From the NCBI GenBank assembly GCA_028554795.2, contig CM068830.1:52276355-52340354 (forward strand): a DNA stretch of 64,000 bases. Direction: 5' to 3'. The stretch's first letter is position 1, and each line of letters opens with the position of its first letter. The notes under the pieces are model-generated. The model saw only the letters and a list, made by a program, of their open reading frames with translations, was not told where the DNA came from and did no database searches. The position numbers and the translations under genes are program-made. Of the stretch, positions 39,175-52,700 are shown one piece after another. The DNA comes from Sinohyriopsis cumingii. Its lineage: Eukaryota > Mollusca > Bivalvia > Unionida > Unionidae.

Positions 39175-39176
39175 AT

Positions 39177-39234
<58 letters not shown>

Positions 39235-39268
39235 GTCTGTCTGTCTGTCTGTCTGTGTGTGTGTGTGT
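39175..39268. repeat. (TCTA)n/(TCTG)n/(TG)n microsatellite at the LINE 3' end
   Basis: TATC repeats of about 58 bases pass into TCTG and then TG repeats, immediately after the LINE 3' end. Confidence 0.9.
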
Positions 39269-39299
39269 AATTTTTTCCATTTCTAGGTATCATACCTAA

Positions 39300-40745
39300 T
39301 GCTATCTAATGCTCCAAACCGAGAACAGCCACAACATAATACAATTCCTGATGATTATCGACAGCTCCACAACGCAGTACAGAATTTACATCAACATATT
39401 GAACAATTTGTCCTTGTTCTTTGTTGTTGCTGTTGTTTTGGTGTCTTTTCTTTCTTTGTTTTTTGTTTTGTTTTCTTGTGTTTTTTTTTTTTTTGTGTGG
39501 TACATGTATGATAATGAATGTTACAAAAATTTCTTGAAATATGATTTAAGCAGTTATGTGCAGTTGGTATATTGCCACTCCTCTAGGATATTCCATTCTT
39601 TTTATTGATCTTCCTCGTACCTACTTTGTGTGGTGATTTACTTCAATTAAATTTAAGGAATATCTGGGAAGAACTTGATTATTTAGAAAGCCTAGCTGAA
39701 TATATCTCACGTTTATGTTATAGTGAATGGCTTTTAAATTCTGCAATCCGTATGGATAGTTTAAAGCTTAATGATTTCAAAAGATCCTATTAGAAATGGT
39801 TTATGTTTCTGATATACTAACTGCTAAACGCCTGAGCGATTTGAATTTTAGCTGTCATGACATTAAACTTACGCTGAAAAAGAAATTATAGATATTAAAA
39901 TCCGTTCCTGTCAGGAAAATACTGGGCCTGACCGCGTAAGTCACATAGTGCTTAAAGACACCAATAATTGAAGTACCGCAATAAATTCATTTTAATATGT
40001 CGTTGAAAGAATATAATTTTCTAGATAAATGAAAATTAGTGCATATTTTTCCCATTCCTGTAAAAGTAATAGTGATTAACATGAAGTTTCCAATTATAGA
40101 TCAATATCGCTACCTATCTGTGTCGCAGACATGTGTTAAAAGATGCATTATTTTAGTAAGAGTTAAGAAAAGACAATATTTGTATTTTCTATTTTTATTT
40201 TTAATCTGATGTCAAATTTATCATCGGTACTATACTTTTGTTCCGGGCTTTAAAGAAAACCTTGCTTGCTGACTGGTTTGCAGTTTTTTTCTGATAACAA
40301 TGTAAACAATTTCGTGATGGACAGTTCCAGTCAAGTGAATCGAAAGTAATGGCAACGTTAATGGATGTAACCACACTGCATTGAACCATTAGACTTTAAT
40401 CGACACAGGTCAAAGAATGAGTGCATCAGGTATCATTTAAAGTCATTGATACTGTTTTATTTGATTTATCCCTTCAAAATATGTTAAACTGTGTATGTTT
40501 TGCCTATTTTATGCATCTTATAATCAATAATGACGGCGGTCCAGTTCGAAAAGGAGTAGAAAAGTACAACTATACGGGTCATGTACTCCTTCAGTATCGA
40601 CTGTTTCATTAATGGCTGTAAATTCAGAAAATATTTTTACGCATAATTTTATAAGGCGATTATTCACTTTGTTTCGATCATCGTGCATCCATATCCCTTG
40701 GGGAATGCTTGCAGTTTCAGGCTGAATCTGAATCGGATATGTACA
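39300..40745. other. Intergenic, two weak protein-like stretches
   Basis: After an acceptor-like TTTCTAG at about 39,286, a frame with NREQPQHNTIPDDYRQL runs to 39,415. Another at 39,605-39,793 includes RNIWEELDYLESLAEYI. Neither has a partner exon, a domain or a supported start, and T-rich runs break the first. No gene is called. Confidence 0.3.
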
Positions 40746-40746
40746 G

Positions 40747-41545
40747 TGCAGGGCCAGTTATAGTCCTACATGTAAGACCTTGACGCTGATATTTATGTTT
40801 TGGGCGTCAGGGTCTTACTGCCTAACTAACAGCGCTATGTAGTGTTTTGATGTCGACTAAGATGGTAATGAAGGTCAAATTTTCAGGAATGTCTCACACA
40901 ACTGTCAATTAAAATAACGACGCTTTTCTGCAAAGTAAAGTTATAATGTTTTAGTCAAACTTTACTTACTCTGATGTCTTTTCTCTACTAAATTAAAATT
41001 CTCACAAAAGAAATGGACCTGTTTTCAAGTTTCGTTGGCCTACATTTCAGTTGACTGGAAAGCGATGAAAGCCGGGAATGCCGAAATTGGGTTATGTTGA
41101 CATATTATTCTTTAACGAAATGAATAAAAGTATATTATGCCTATTGGAACTGTAAAGCAGTGTTTTGTTTCGTTCAAGAAACATATCTGCCACATGAACC
41201 TACTTAAACATACTTTGGCACACCTCAACTACTGTTGCATTGCACCAATTTCAGATGTATGTCAGCGGCGCATGAAAATGCGTCCATTTGCTAGTGTCAT
41301 ATTTTCATTCTGCCAGGATAAAGACAGCACAATAAGTATATTAATTACACATAAATTAGTGAAAGAGTGTTGATATATGCTGCCAAATGTGAGATATTCC
41401 TGAAACTTTTGATTACTTGTTCTGATGTCAATAACATTGGAACACGCTATACAAGGCTGTTATTTGGATAGTAAGACATAGCAATAAAACAAAACCACCG
41501 TGTGCTATGTCTTACATTGTAGGACTAGGCCAGTTACAGCATAAA
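40747..41545. mobile_element. Fold-back DNA element, copy 1
   Basis: The left end reads GGCCAGTTATAGTCCTACAT then GTAAGAC. The right end reads GTCTTACATTGTAGGACTAG then GCCAGTTACAGC, the inverse. Inner sequence (TATTTATGTTTTGGG, TTTTGATGTCGAC, AAAGTTATAATGTTTTAGTC) matches the copy at 42,588-43,190. About 280 bases of unrelated sequence occupy the centre. No transposase is seen. Confidence 0.7.
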
Positions 41546-41589
41546 TTCACCAGAAAAGAGAGAGCCAACTAGAAATTCTGCAGTATTGT

Positions 41590-42590
41590 TCAAGAGTTGT
41601 CTTGAAGCTTCCCACTGATTGGGCGCACACAACAGTCACTCAGTAGATTCCAGTCCACCATTGTTTTTATGAAGAAAGAATTTCTAAATTGTTCTGCTAT
41701 TGTACTATTTTCTGATACTAGTATTTCTGCAATGTTTATACTTTTAAAATTTGGAAAAGATTTGGCTTTAATCTCGTGTTTATTTCTTAATGGTTTTAAA
41801 AATATATTTGGTGAGAGAGCTGGCAATAACCCCTCGACTACTTTACAGAGATATGTAAAACAATTCGTACTAAGCCTGTCTTGGAGTGTTGATAGACTCA
41901 GGTCAGTTAACATTTTGGTAATGCATCCTGCTTCTCTGATTTTGTAATCACCAGATATAAATCTTGCTGCTTGGTAATGAACCTTCTTGATTCTTTCAAT
42001 ATCCTTAATGTAGTACGGATCCCAGACAACACAACTATATTCTAACATGGCTCTGACTAGTGCTATCTAGATAGGTAGTTTACCTACATGTCTGCAGACA
42101 GTGTCTGAGGTTTCATTTTAGAAATGTTATTGTAATGTTTGCTATTTGGTCAGTTTGATAATATGCAATTCCCATGTGATGTCCTCAGATAGTGTTAGTC
42201 CAAGATAGAGTTTTCACTGACATGTTGTAGTATGCGGTTATTTAAGGTGTAGAAGTGAGATGATTTTGCTGTTTTACTGGTCATACACATGAGTTAACAT
42301 TTAGTGGTTATTGAAATTCATACCCCAATCAGATGTCCATTTTTCGAGGGCTGTGAGATCATCTCTATGATGGTCACTCTGGTTTTGAATTGTTCTGTAA
42401 AGGAGACAGTCATCTGCAAACAGCCTGACCTGAGATTTCACACAGTCTGGAAAGTGATTAATATGGCAAAGGAAAAGGAGTTATCCTAGTATGGTTCCCT
42501 GATGGACACCAGAGTCTACATTGACTGCCTCAGATGATTCTCTATCCACCACCACTTGCTTGGCAGTTTCAGCACACATTATGGGTAGTC
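41590..42590 (-). mobile_element. LINE fragment (RT and C-terminus), minus strand
   Basis: Minus-strand reading from 42,570 gives VDSGVHQGTILG, then LFADDCLLYRTI, the reverse-transcriptase catalytic box with two Asp, then LTALEKWTSDWGMNFN. After stops and shifts, the frame at 41,590-42,048 reads LEYSCVVWDPYYIKDIERIK, AARFISGDY, TKMLTDLSLSTLQDRL and NSFFIKTMVDWNLL. This is the standard end of Jockey/CR1/L2-type elements. It lies between two fold-back elements and is 5' truncated. Confidence 0.8.
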
Positions 42591-43190
42591 CTACAATGTA
42601 AGATATTGACCCAGATCTTTATGTTTTGGGATTTGAGGTCTTATTGTCTGTTTAATGGCACTGTGTGGCATGTTTTGATGTAGACCAACATCATAATGAA
42701 AAGTAAAATTTTCAACAATATCTCACACTTGGAAGCCCATATCAATGCTTTTATGCAAATTAAAGTCATAATGTTTTAGTTGGACTTCACTTGCTCAGTT
42801 TTTTTTCTTCTAATAAATTCAAATTCTCACACAAGTAAATTAACCTGTTTTCAAGTTCTGTTGGCCTATATTTCAGTTGCATGGAATGTGATGGAAGCTG
42901 GGAATGCCAAAATCATATTAAGAATTCCTTTTAACCAAATTCTGTATTCCCAGCTTCCATTGCATTCCAGTGACTGAAATGTGAGACTAAAACATTACGA
43001 CTTTAATTTGTAGAAAAGCATCACTATGGACTGCCAAGTATGTGAGATATTCCTGAAAATTTGACTTTTTGTTCTGATGGCAATCAACATTGGAACACGT
43101 TACACGCTGTCATTATTTTGTCAGTACAACCTCAACCCCAGAACATAAATATCAGGGTCGATGTCTTATTTTCTAACAAGGACTATATCA
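42588..43190. mobile_element. Fold-back DNA element, copy 2
   Basis: This palindrome of about 600 bases has its centre near 42,935. The left half contains GGAATGTGATGGAAGCTGGG and the right half CCCAGCTTCCATTGCATTCC. Outer arms TATTGACCCAGATCTTTATG and CATAAATATCAGGGTCGATG also pair. It has no coding capacity. Confidence 0.8.
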
Positions 43191-43614
43191 CTAGGAACTG
43201 ACTAAAGCTTGGGATGGTGCTGTGGCTAGGTTGGGCCATCACAGCAGAATTTGAGTTGATAGAGAGAGAAAGAGAGAGAGCATGTCAGAAACCGAGATAA
43301 GGATAAATAACTTTTAAAAAGTAACAATTCTAAGATATCAGTGTGTGCAAAATAATAATTATTATTGTTATTATTAGCAGTATTTTCAGCAATATTTAAT
43401 AATATTTACATTAATGTTATTGAATAGCAGACATACACACATACATGTAATGTACATACATATATGCATAATTTTACATATGTTAGTAGTTACAACTTCT
43501 AATAAGATTATTTTTAGCATGAACATTATCAGTATTGTTTACAGTGGTATGCATCAGTACAAGAGAATACATGCAGGCACATACATACATTACATGCATA
43601 CATACATACATTTT

Positions 43615-43632
43615 TACACCCCCCCCCCCCGC
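43615..43632. repeat. Poly-C tract next to CATA repeats
   Basis: A run of C after ACATAC-type repeats at 43,430-43,610. Confidence 0.7.
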
Positions 43633-43814
43633 ATACATAAACTGGATGCACCCCCACCCCCAATTCTATAGAATGGCCCATATTTAATCCATGCAGAAAT
43701 GATGAAGGATTAATAATATTAGCATGTTTAATAAAATATAGTCCACCGATGTTGAATGTCTGACTGCATCAAAGAAATAAGCTGCATAACTTTAAAAAGT
43801 TTGTCTAGTGTCCG

Positions 43815-44015
43815 CTAAAATTCAAATACCCAATGCTCAGTTTTGTCATCATCATCTTTAAATACCCAATGCTATATTATGACATAATCTCATAATTTTT
43901 GACATCATCTTAAAATATCCAATGCTTCATTCTGGCATCATTTCAAAGTACCTGATATTTTTTGGCATCATCTCAAAATACCCAGTGCTCGATTTTGCAT
44001 TATCAGCAGACTGAT
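43815..44015. repeat. ~39-bp tandem array, about five diverged units
   Basis: The unit is close to CATCATCTCAAAATACCCA then GTGCTCGATTTTG. It repeats with gaps and substitutions. Confidence 0.7.
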
Positions 44016-44316
44016 GGTGGGGAGATCACACTGTCTAGCTTATCACACTGTCTAGCTCAAAAGAAGCTTCCTATGGTGTTTGAATTAATCATCCAGTAAA
44101 GTCTGCAACAAACCATTGCATAATGTTTTCTTTAAAAATCAGACAAACTTAGACCATTCTTAGAGAAGTAGATATGGTAATTAAGATTTGATTTTAAGGA
44201 TTTATAAAGTTTTGTGAAAAGGTTCCATATTTTCAGTTTGACATACATTGTGTTTATGAAACAGTTTTAATAAGATCAGAATTTTTTATTGGATCTGCAT
44301 GTGTATAAAGACCACC

Positions 44317-44619
44317 ACTCCAGTGGCCTAGTGGTTAGAGCATCTTTCTCAGATGCAGGAGGTTGTGGGTTCAATCATCAGCCGAGTCATACCAAAGACT
44401 TAAAAAAATGGTACTGACAGTTGCCTCGCTTGGCGCTCAGCATTAAGAGGTTAGTATTAGGACTGGTTGGCCTGGTGTCAGGATAAAGTGACTGGGTGGG
44501 ACATGATGCTACATGTCTGCAGTGCTGGACATCACTATAAACTGCCACACTGCAGACATCGTAGCGATATGACTGAAAAGTTGTTAAAGCTACGTTAAAA
44601 ATCCTAATCACACACACAT
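44317..44619 (+). repeat. tRNA-derived SINE, family 1, near full length
   Basis: The head CCAGTGGCCTAGTGGTTAGA is followed by a B box (GTTGTGGGTTCAATC). The body contains CATACCAAAGACTT, CAGCATTAAGAGGTTAG, GGCCTGGTGTCAGGATAA and the tail GACATCGTAGCGATATGACT, ending in a CA-rich run. It is the best copy of the family in the window. Confidence 0.85.
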
Positions 44620-44798
44620 ATAAAGTGGGCTCATGAATAAAATGGTTGCACAACAATGATTCACACACAGTCCTAATCACACACTGTATAAAAACCAGGG
44701 ATGGTGGTGATTGTGGTTGTTGTTGTTTTGTTGTCTTTTTTGCTCAGTTTTTTAGTATAGCATGGGGAAAAAGCAACCGCTATGTGGGCTTGTACCAT

Positions 44799-46303
44799 AT
44801 TTGCCAGCCTATAAAAATCGATGCGGAATATAAGTTGAATGAGCAAATTTGGCAAATTTTCCATCCTTCATCCATATATAAGTCGATACTGAGTATAAGA
44901 CAAGACCAGATCAATAACTCGGCTTCATCTTTTTCACTTTGTTCCTCACAGCATCCGAATTTTATCCGATCTGTAACTCAGTAACCTTTCCGGTCTGGAT
45001 CAATAAATGTAGCTAAATGTACCTAATTTGTTTCACAAGGAGTATTTTAAATGTATTATGTACTTTTAGCTACATACAGTGATGCTGACCTGACAATTTA
45101 TCGAGTTACACATAGGATAAAATTTGCGATGCTGTGTGGAATTAAACTATAATAACTTCTGGTTTCATAAGTACTAAAAGTATCAATCAATGTATGCTAT
45201 TTCCGATTACAAGCAATAGGGAAATTGCATCACTGATGCTAAAATGTTTTGTCCACATTTTTTTTGGGGGGGGGAGAGATACAGAGAGGTGCATATTTAT
45301 TCCTTGACAATTTTCTTCTTGCACTCATGATCAAAATAAAATATGACCCGAAATACATATGAGAGAGAGAGATTCGAGGTCTTTTGGGTTTTTTCATCAC
45401 CTTATTGATCTCATTTAGCTGAAGCTTGTGTGTGAGAGAGAAAAAATTTATAAATTTAAAAGTAAATGTAAACTATAAAAATACATACCATACCCTTTCC
45501 TTTAATTATATGGTACCATATTCATAATACCCATGGTTAGCCTCATTTCCCTATTGGTAGCCTCACTAATCTGATCTGGTCTGCCAAATCTTGACCTCAG
45601 ACAGGTGTTAACTTTGGAAAATCTGACAACAGCAGTAGCACATTTAATAAGCATGTACATACCACTACAAAGCCATGTGGATGATGGAAGTGATAACTAT
45701 AACTAGAAGGAATTACTTACCTAGTGGTATTACTTGATCAGGGAATATGGTACTGCACTTTTGTACATGAGTATGATCACAGTCGTCAAGTAAGCCACAA
45801 TAAAAGATTACCGTACATCCATCCATCCATTCATCCGTAAATACATCTCTCTCTCTCTCTCTCATAATGGGGCATAGTTTTTATTTGATCATAACGTGTA
45901 GTAAGAAAATTGTGGGAATTCTTTTTTAACTTCTAACTTTTCAAGTCTAATCCACCTGTGTCAAATTAAAACAACATACGTTACAAACAATGTACATTAC
46001 TAATGCATGCTGCTTTAACGCAGTTACATCTAAGTTAATTTTAATACTGACGATCATGTAATTGTTTCAGATCCTCAATGTGGAGTCCTGTATTTTTTAT
46101 ACACAATCTCTTCCCCAAAACGAAATGTTTGTACTCAGTATTTTTGCGTACTTTTAGAGAATTTTTTCTGTACAAAAAGTTATGTGACATACAATAAAGT
46201 GATTTGGATGACAAAATCCACATATAAGTCAATTCAGAGTATAAGACGAAGCTAAGATTTTGTGGTAAAAAAGTATCGTCTATAGGCTGGCAAATACGTT
46301 ACT
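44799..46303. mobile_element. DNA transposon-like element with TIRs, ~1.5 kb
   Basis: The left end reads ATATTTGCCAGCCTATAAAA and the right end, inverted, GTATTTGCCAGCCTATAGAC, with further matching GTATAAGAC/ATATAAGT motifs inside. No transposase frame is seen. The right 760 bases have a diverged second copy at 58,375-59,063. Superfamily not assigned. Confidence 0.6.
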
Positions 46304-46309
46304 TACAAA

Positions 46310-46680
46310 ACCCAGATTTACAGATAGTCCTTATAGATAAAACCTCTAACCGCTGTTCACCATGGACCTGATAGTCCTTTTAGACTAAACCTGAGACCGA
46401 CGTTCTTGAAAATTCAGCCATTTAATGTTCTAGAACAATTCATGGATAATTCAAGAATTATTCATGACATTTTCATAGGGGAAAACTCTAACCCACTTGG
46501 CCATGTTGGCCATGGACCTGACATACCTCACAGATATCCCCTGTAGTCCAAACCTCAAATCCACTTGGCCATGGACCCGACATACCTCACAGATATCCCA
46601 TGTAGTCCAAATCTCAAATCCACTTGGCCATGGATCCGATATACCTCACAGATATCCCTTATAGACCTTTCTATTATGGA
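46310..46680. repeat. 59-bp tandem array
   Basis: CACTTGGCCATGGACCCGAC, then ATACCTCACAGATATCCC, recurs with a 59-base period (for example 46,562 and 46,621). More diverged units lie upstream. It ends about 110 bases before the ADISSP exon at 46,792. Confidence 0.8.
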
Positions 46681-46791
46681 TGCTTATACTTCAAAGAGCT
46701 GAAATTTTTGGTTGCTTAGCTTGGACACTGTTTGTGCAGTGGGTCCTTATTTTCTTCATTTTTCTAAGAACATTTTAACTTTGACCTTCAG

Positions 46792-49700
46792 GCACACATG
46801 AAGCTGATGGATGTCATGTTAGATTTTCAGCAGCTGAAGTTAAGGCCCATGAGTCAGAAATTCAGCTTAAGTATTCTGAAGATAGAATTGACGTTCACCT
46901 GGGATTTTTACAAATAAATCGACGCTATGAAATTCAGCTAAAGATAGAGGATGATTTGAGTCAAGAAATCAAGAGTGATCCACTGCAGAATCTCCACCTG
47001 AAGATGAAATCATACTCTTTTACAGAAGATGGTAATGTATTACATATACTATATAGAAGTAGAGTATCAACCCACATTGTAGGAATGTATTACATTTCGA
47101 CCCACAGTGTAGGAATGTATTACATATTGACCCACATTGTAGGAATGTATTACATATTGACACACAGTGTAGGAATGTACTACATATTGACATAGTGTAG
47201 GAATGTATTAATTATTGGCCCACAGGATTTAACAATCTGTAGATTGTTATGTTTTTAGCATAGATGCTTTTAAAACCTATTTTCAGATCTGTTTTTTATT
47301 TTTTTCGACCCCATAATTATGTTTGATTGGAAACATTTATGTGCTAGAGATCTTGTGCAGTTTTTTCTTTATATTTTTGGATCTATACTTAAAGCCAGCA
47401 TTGTGGAATTGTGCCATTAAACTCTATACCTACATGTACACAGACACACACACACACACACACATGCACTAAAATGAGAATTAAGCACATTTATTCTTTC
47501 ACCATGAATGAGAAATGTCTTTCTCTTTAATGTAAAGAGCTAAAATTAAGTAATATAGTTATCAGAATTGTATCTGTATACAATAACTGATTGTAATTGT
47601 CCGTTCAGTATATGATATTTACAACCCCTGGCCATGTTTTAAAATCTCTTTATTTTCATGGATAATAAAACCAGATGGGACAATCCTCTATTATGAATGT
47701 GTAATTAGCCCTTAAGGGAAGTAACTTGTGATTCAAGGATCTATTAATCAGATGCAGTGTTCTCCCATGCTATCCTCTTTCTCTCTCTCTTGCTCACACA
47801 CACACACACACACACACATTTAACAGTACTTTCACCTAACTGAATAATTATATTTTGGCTCATTTAGAATTTTTTTTAGCCATGGCCTCTTTCAGATATT
47901 TACTGAAATGTGTATTCCAAGTACTTCTGTAAATGTAAATTGTTTGTTTGTGGAATAAACAGTTACAACCATGCCTACGTCCCATGATATGGACAGTAAC
48001 ATATTTTTCTTTAGCGAACCGTTTTTATTTCATTCCAAAGAGATTATGATCTATGAAAAGAAAAATCTGTGCATGTTCCTTTTGCATGCTTTGTAGACAT
48101 CAGTTGGCCATAGCAAGTGACAGTTTCACTGCAAACTTGGGTCGTATATTTTATAACAAAGTCAGTTAGTCCAGAGCTCACCAGTAAAGGAAATTATATA
48201 CCATTCAGCACTGGTAAAATGCAGCTATTTTGCTTACATCCATTTGTACTGGCAGGCCATATAAAATGTTGTGCATTATATTTTGAAACCAATTTTCAGT
48301 TAAATTCTCATATAAATGTATGTACATTTTCATTCATTTTTATCTTGCCTCTACCAAGTAGAGGGGAGCTATTTTTATTGTCCCTGGAGTTGGTGTCCGC
48401 ATCAGCAGGCACACCAGTAATGTGTAGTCTCATTGCATCTCTTGGTCAGTTGTGAGTGGGTTTCAGAAAACTTACCCCCAAGGAAGAAGGCTAAGGGGCT
48501 GACTTTGTATATTCTCAGTTCTGGTTTTGCATTTAGCTCATCTTTTTGTACCCCATATATATTGTATCTGAAATCATGAAATTTGGTGAAGGGTTGCATT
48601 TTTTGACAATTACTATATTTGTGTTTTAAGTTTATTGTCAAGCTTGTTCAATGCTAGATGCACACTCGCTCAGCTTAACTCTTTTGCATTAGTTTATGTC
48701 TGCAGTAGTAAATGATGAAAACTGGGAGTGTAGGATTTTGAAATTTTTTCATTGTGACAGTTGTCCATTTTTGGGCCCTGAGGATACCTAATCACATTAT
48801 GATTGCACACACTTATATAGATATATTGTTTGATGCCACATCAACACAATGCTGTCCATATAGTGCCCATTTAGGTTATAAAAATGTAAATATAACAAAG
48901 TTGAGAGAAAAAAAACCACTATTTAGAAAAAGGGTCAATGTTTAATTACAGTGTACTTGAATCTCAATCTGCTCAATCTGTGGGTGGCAGTGAGACATAT
49001 TTCTTCTGTCAAAGGTGAAAAATTAAGATCAGTGCAATGTACATAATTATACATTATAATTTCAGTATTATATACTGTAGTGAAATCTATGACCATACCT
49101 GCCTATAAGAGGAACCATGTTATAATGAAGGTTCTTATAATAAGGGAAGACTAACAGGAACAATGTAATAATGAAGGGCTTTATACTGGGCGTGTGCTGT
49201 GACAGGAGCCATGTTTGTAATGAAGGGCCTTCAGGGATGGTCCTGGCTTTAAAAAAGCTGTCGCCAAAAAAATCGCCAACCTCAATATTTTGTCGCCAAT
49301 TTTCAAAAAGTGTCGCCAGAACAAGTAGTGTACATTTTTTCAAGTGTTAATTTAGTCTATTAATATAACAGGCAATGAAAATTACAAAAGATGGGTTAGT
49401 TAATACTCTAATTACAACAAGCATTAACAAAATGTTACAAAGTGTTACATGAAGATCCATCACGATTTTAGGGCTGCCCACTTGTTGAATGTAGTTTCAA
49501 AGTCTAAATTTTCACATCTGTACATGCTGATTCTCATTAAATTCTCAAGAGATGAGATGCAGAGTTTATTTCTGATGTCAGTTTTTATGAGGTTCATCTT
49601 ACTGAATCCACGTTCACAGTCTACAGTGCTGACAGGTGACACCAGTAGTCTCTCAGCAGCCCCCCCCCTTATGGCTAGCTTCACAAAAGTTGTAGTGAAT

Positions 49701-52700
49701 TGCTTCCTAAATCCCAAGAATGATCAATGAATGCTGTATAAATTTTCTGGACAAGCAAAATAGGATCTCCATTCCCACAAATGAAACTTACATGAGTCAA
49801 CACCTGGCAATATTGGACCGTATATATAAGCATAAATTCACACCCAATTTAGGGATTCTTTCACTCTTGTATTTTGAGAAATAAATAATTATTATTAATT
49901 ATGCAAAACCGTTTTTTTTTTTTTTTGCTGTTTCTTCTTGCGGAATTTAAGTCTGCAGCGGTAACACGGATTGATGGCAAAAGGAAAAGATCAACGAGTA
50001 AAATGCTGTACTGGCGACAGATATAATTGTGATTGAGATTTTTTCCATTTGCTTTGTATTTATACACAGTAGTCAGTACTTCAAAGGTAATCAGTTTTCT
50101 ATGAATTTTCAGCAAAACTACTGTATTGGTATATGTAAAAAAAAGAAAAAAAAAAAAGAAGGATTAGCCATTCAATTAATTGTATCTGTTCTATTCGCGT
50201 CTTCAGAAGTCGGTCAGTTGTAGGTATAGTTCGGTAGCATGATTGACTGTATCACAGCATACAGTACTCAGCTCAGATGTCAGCATAAGCAGATTATGAT
50301 GTAACAATGCACTGTAAAGATGGGGTTGTCAATACGAACAAAGGATCGTTTGTGTAACAGATTGATTCCAATGCATTGCTTAGTGAAGTTTGTGGCTTCC
50401 TTTCGTTCTCCCTTTTAATTTATCCAGTCCAAATCCATGATTGTATGTACAAATTAAATAACCCAAAAGTATGTCGCCAAAAAAATCGCCAGATGGGATA
50501 TTTTTGTCGCCAATAAGGAAAAAAAATCGCAATTTGCGACATTGGCGAAGCCCAGGACGATCCCTGGGCCTTATATGGTGGATTGTTGTACCATTAACCA
50601 TGCTATAATGAAGGGTTTTATACTGGAGGAGTGCTGTAACAAGAACCATATTATGATGAATGGTCTTATACTGGATGATTGCTGTAACAAGAACCATGTT
50701 ATAATGAAGGGCCTTATACTTTGGATTGCTGTAATAGGAACCATGTTATAATGAAGGGTCTTATACTTGGGTAGCACTGTAACAAGAATGGTGATATTTT
50801 TGGAAGTGCCTTATAGTGAGGGGGTGCTGTATTTATGAACATAAAACAAGCATGCACATACTGTATGAATGCATTTAGAGACCATATCTAACATGCTAGA
50901 GTCACATATAACAAGTATTTATAAAGAGAATATAATATATACTAACATACCTGTACATGTAGCAGTATAAGAAAACAAATAGCCATAATTGCTGTATATA
51001 TTACAATACAGCAATATGCCTAAATTTGTATATAACAATACAGTAACATGCCTAAATTTGGTATGTAACGATACAGTAACATGTCTAAGTTTGGTATGTA
51101 ACAATACAGTAACATGCCTAAATTTGGTATATGACAATACAGTAACATGCCTAAATTTGGTATATGACAATACAGTAACAAGCCTAAATTTGGTATATGA
51201 CAATACAGTAACAAGCCTAAATTTGGTATATGACAATACAGTAACATGCCTAAATTTGGTATATGACATTACAGTAATATGCCTAAATTCATTGTCAGCA
51301 TACACATTTCAATCTTGGCATGCCATGTAGGAGTGAAGTGGTCAATAAAAGTTGTATAGAACATTAAAAGTTTCTGGAAACATACAGCCTGGCAATTCGT
51401 CACATCGTAACATTGAGGGTTACTGTAAATTAGTAAATATAACATGCATTCAGGTATTACATGCAGTTTTTATATTGTTGTGTTAGAAAAAAAGATTACC
51501 AGCAGATATATTTAACCCACAGGTTGAGAATAATGAACTACCAAAATCTGTGTTGGCTTCTTTTCATTATAAACATAGTTTAAAATACTAGGGTATAGTG
51601 AATCATCTTTTCTATTTTCCATTGTACCACATTCAAAGCCATTTTAGCCAAACAGGGTCAATTCATATTTAGTTTCCTCAACTTGAGTCCTCTCAAACAT
51701 TCCATGATGATACCACATGCTCTCATTGTTCAATGCAGGACCTGTCCACTACCAGTAATTCAAAATCAGTAAAATAGTCATCTACCTGTAAATGGTCACC
51801 AGGTGGTTTGAACTGCTATTCACAATTGTTTCCGGAAATGTGAAATTCTTTTGGAAGTTGACTTGTCCAGGGATGGTCCTGGCTTTTGAAAAGCTGTCGC
51901 CAAAAAAATCGCCAACCTCAATATTTTGTCGCCAATTTTCAAAAGGTGTCGCCAGAACAAGTAGTGTACATTTTTTCAAGTGTTAATTTAGTCTATTAAT
52001 GTAACAGGCAATGAAAATTACAAAAGATGGGTTAGTTAATACTCTAATTACAATAAGCATTAACAAAATGTTACAAAGTGTTACATGAAGATCCGTCGCG
52101 ATTTTAGGGCTGCCAACTTGTTGAATGCAGTTTCAAAGTCTAATTTTTCACATCTGTACATGCTGATTCTCATTAAATTCTCGAGAGATGAAATGTAGAG
52201 TTTATTTCTGATGTCAGTTTTTATGAGGTTCATCTTACTGAATCCACGTTCACAGTCTACAGTGCTGACAGGTGACACCAGTTATCTCTTGGCAGCCCCC
52301 CTCACCCCCTTATGGCTAGCTTCACAAAGCTTGAAGTGAATTGCTTCCTAAATCCCAAGAATGATCACTGAATGCTGTATAAATTTTCTCGACAAGCAAA
52401 CTTGGATCTCCATTCCCACGAATGAAACTTACATGAGTCAACACCTGGCAATATTGGACCGTATATATAAGCATAAATTCACACCCAATTTAGGGATTCT
52501 TTCACTCCTGTATTTTGAGAAATAAATAATTATTATTAATTATGCAAAACTGTTTTTTTCTTGCTATTTCTTGTTGCGGAGTTTAAGTCTCTGCAGCCAT
52601 AACACGGATTGATGGCAAAAGGAAAAGATCAATGAGTAAAATGCTGCACTGGCGACAGATATAATTGTGATTGAGATTTTTTCCATTTGCTTTGTATTTA

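Noticed and set aside
44646..44984. 112-codon frame just upstream of ADISSP exons, considered as its missing first exon
   Set aside because: It overlaps the left end of the TIR element, has no RFA-like residues expected before the exon at 46,792, and no suitable phase-1 donor.
46956..47195. Frame with repeated THSVGMYYIL units continuing the ADISSP exon
   Set aside because: The exon ends at 47,031 with a donor and the homology stops there; the rest is a 30-base minisatellite.
48117..48455. 112-codon frame in the ADISSP intron
   Set aside because: No homology to the family between exons A and B, which already join in frame.
50919..51330. Frames of 113 and 128 codons with repeated LNLVYDNTVTC-type units
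   Set aside because: A 33-base tandem repeat keeps every frame open on both strands; no start context, domain or splice site.
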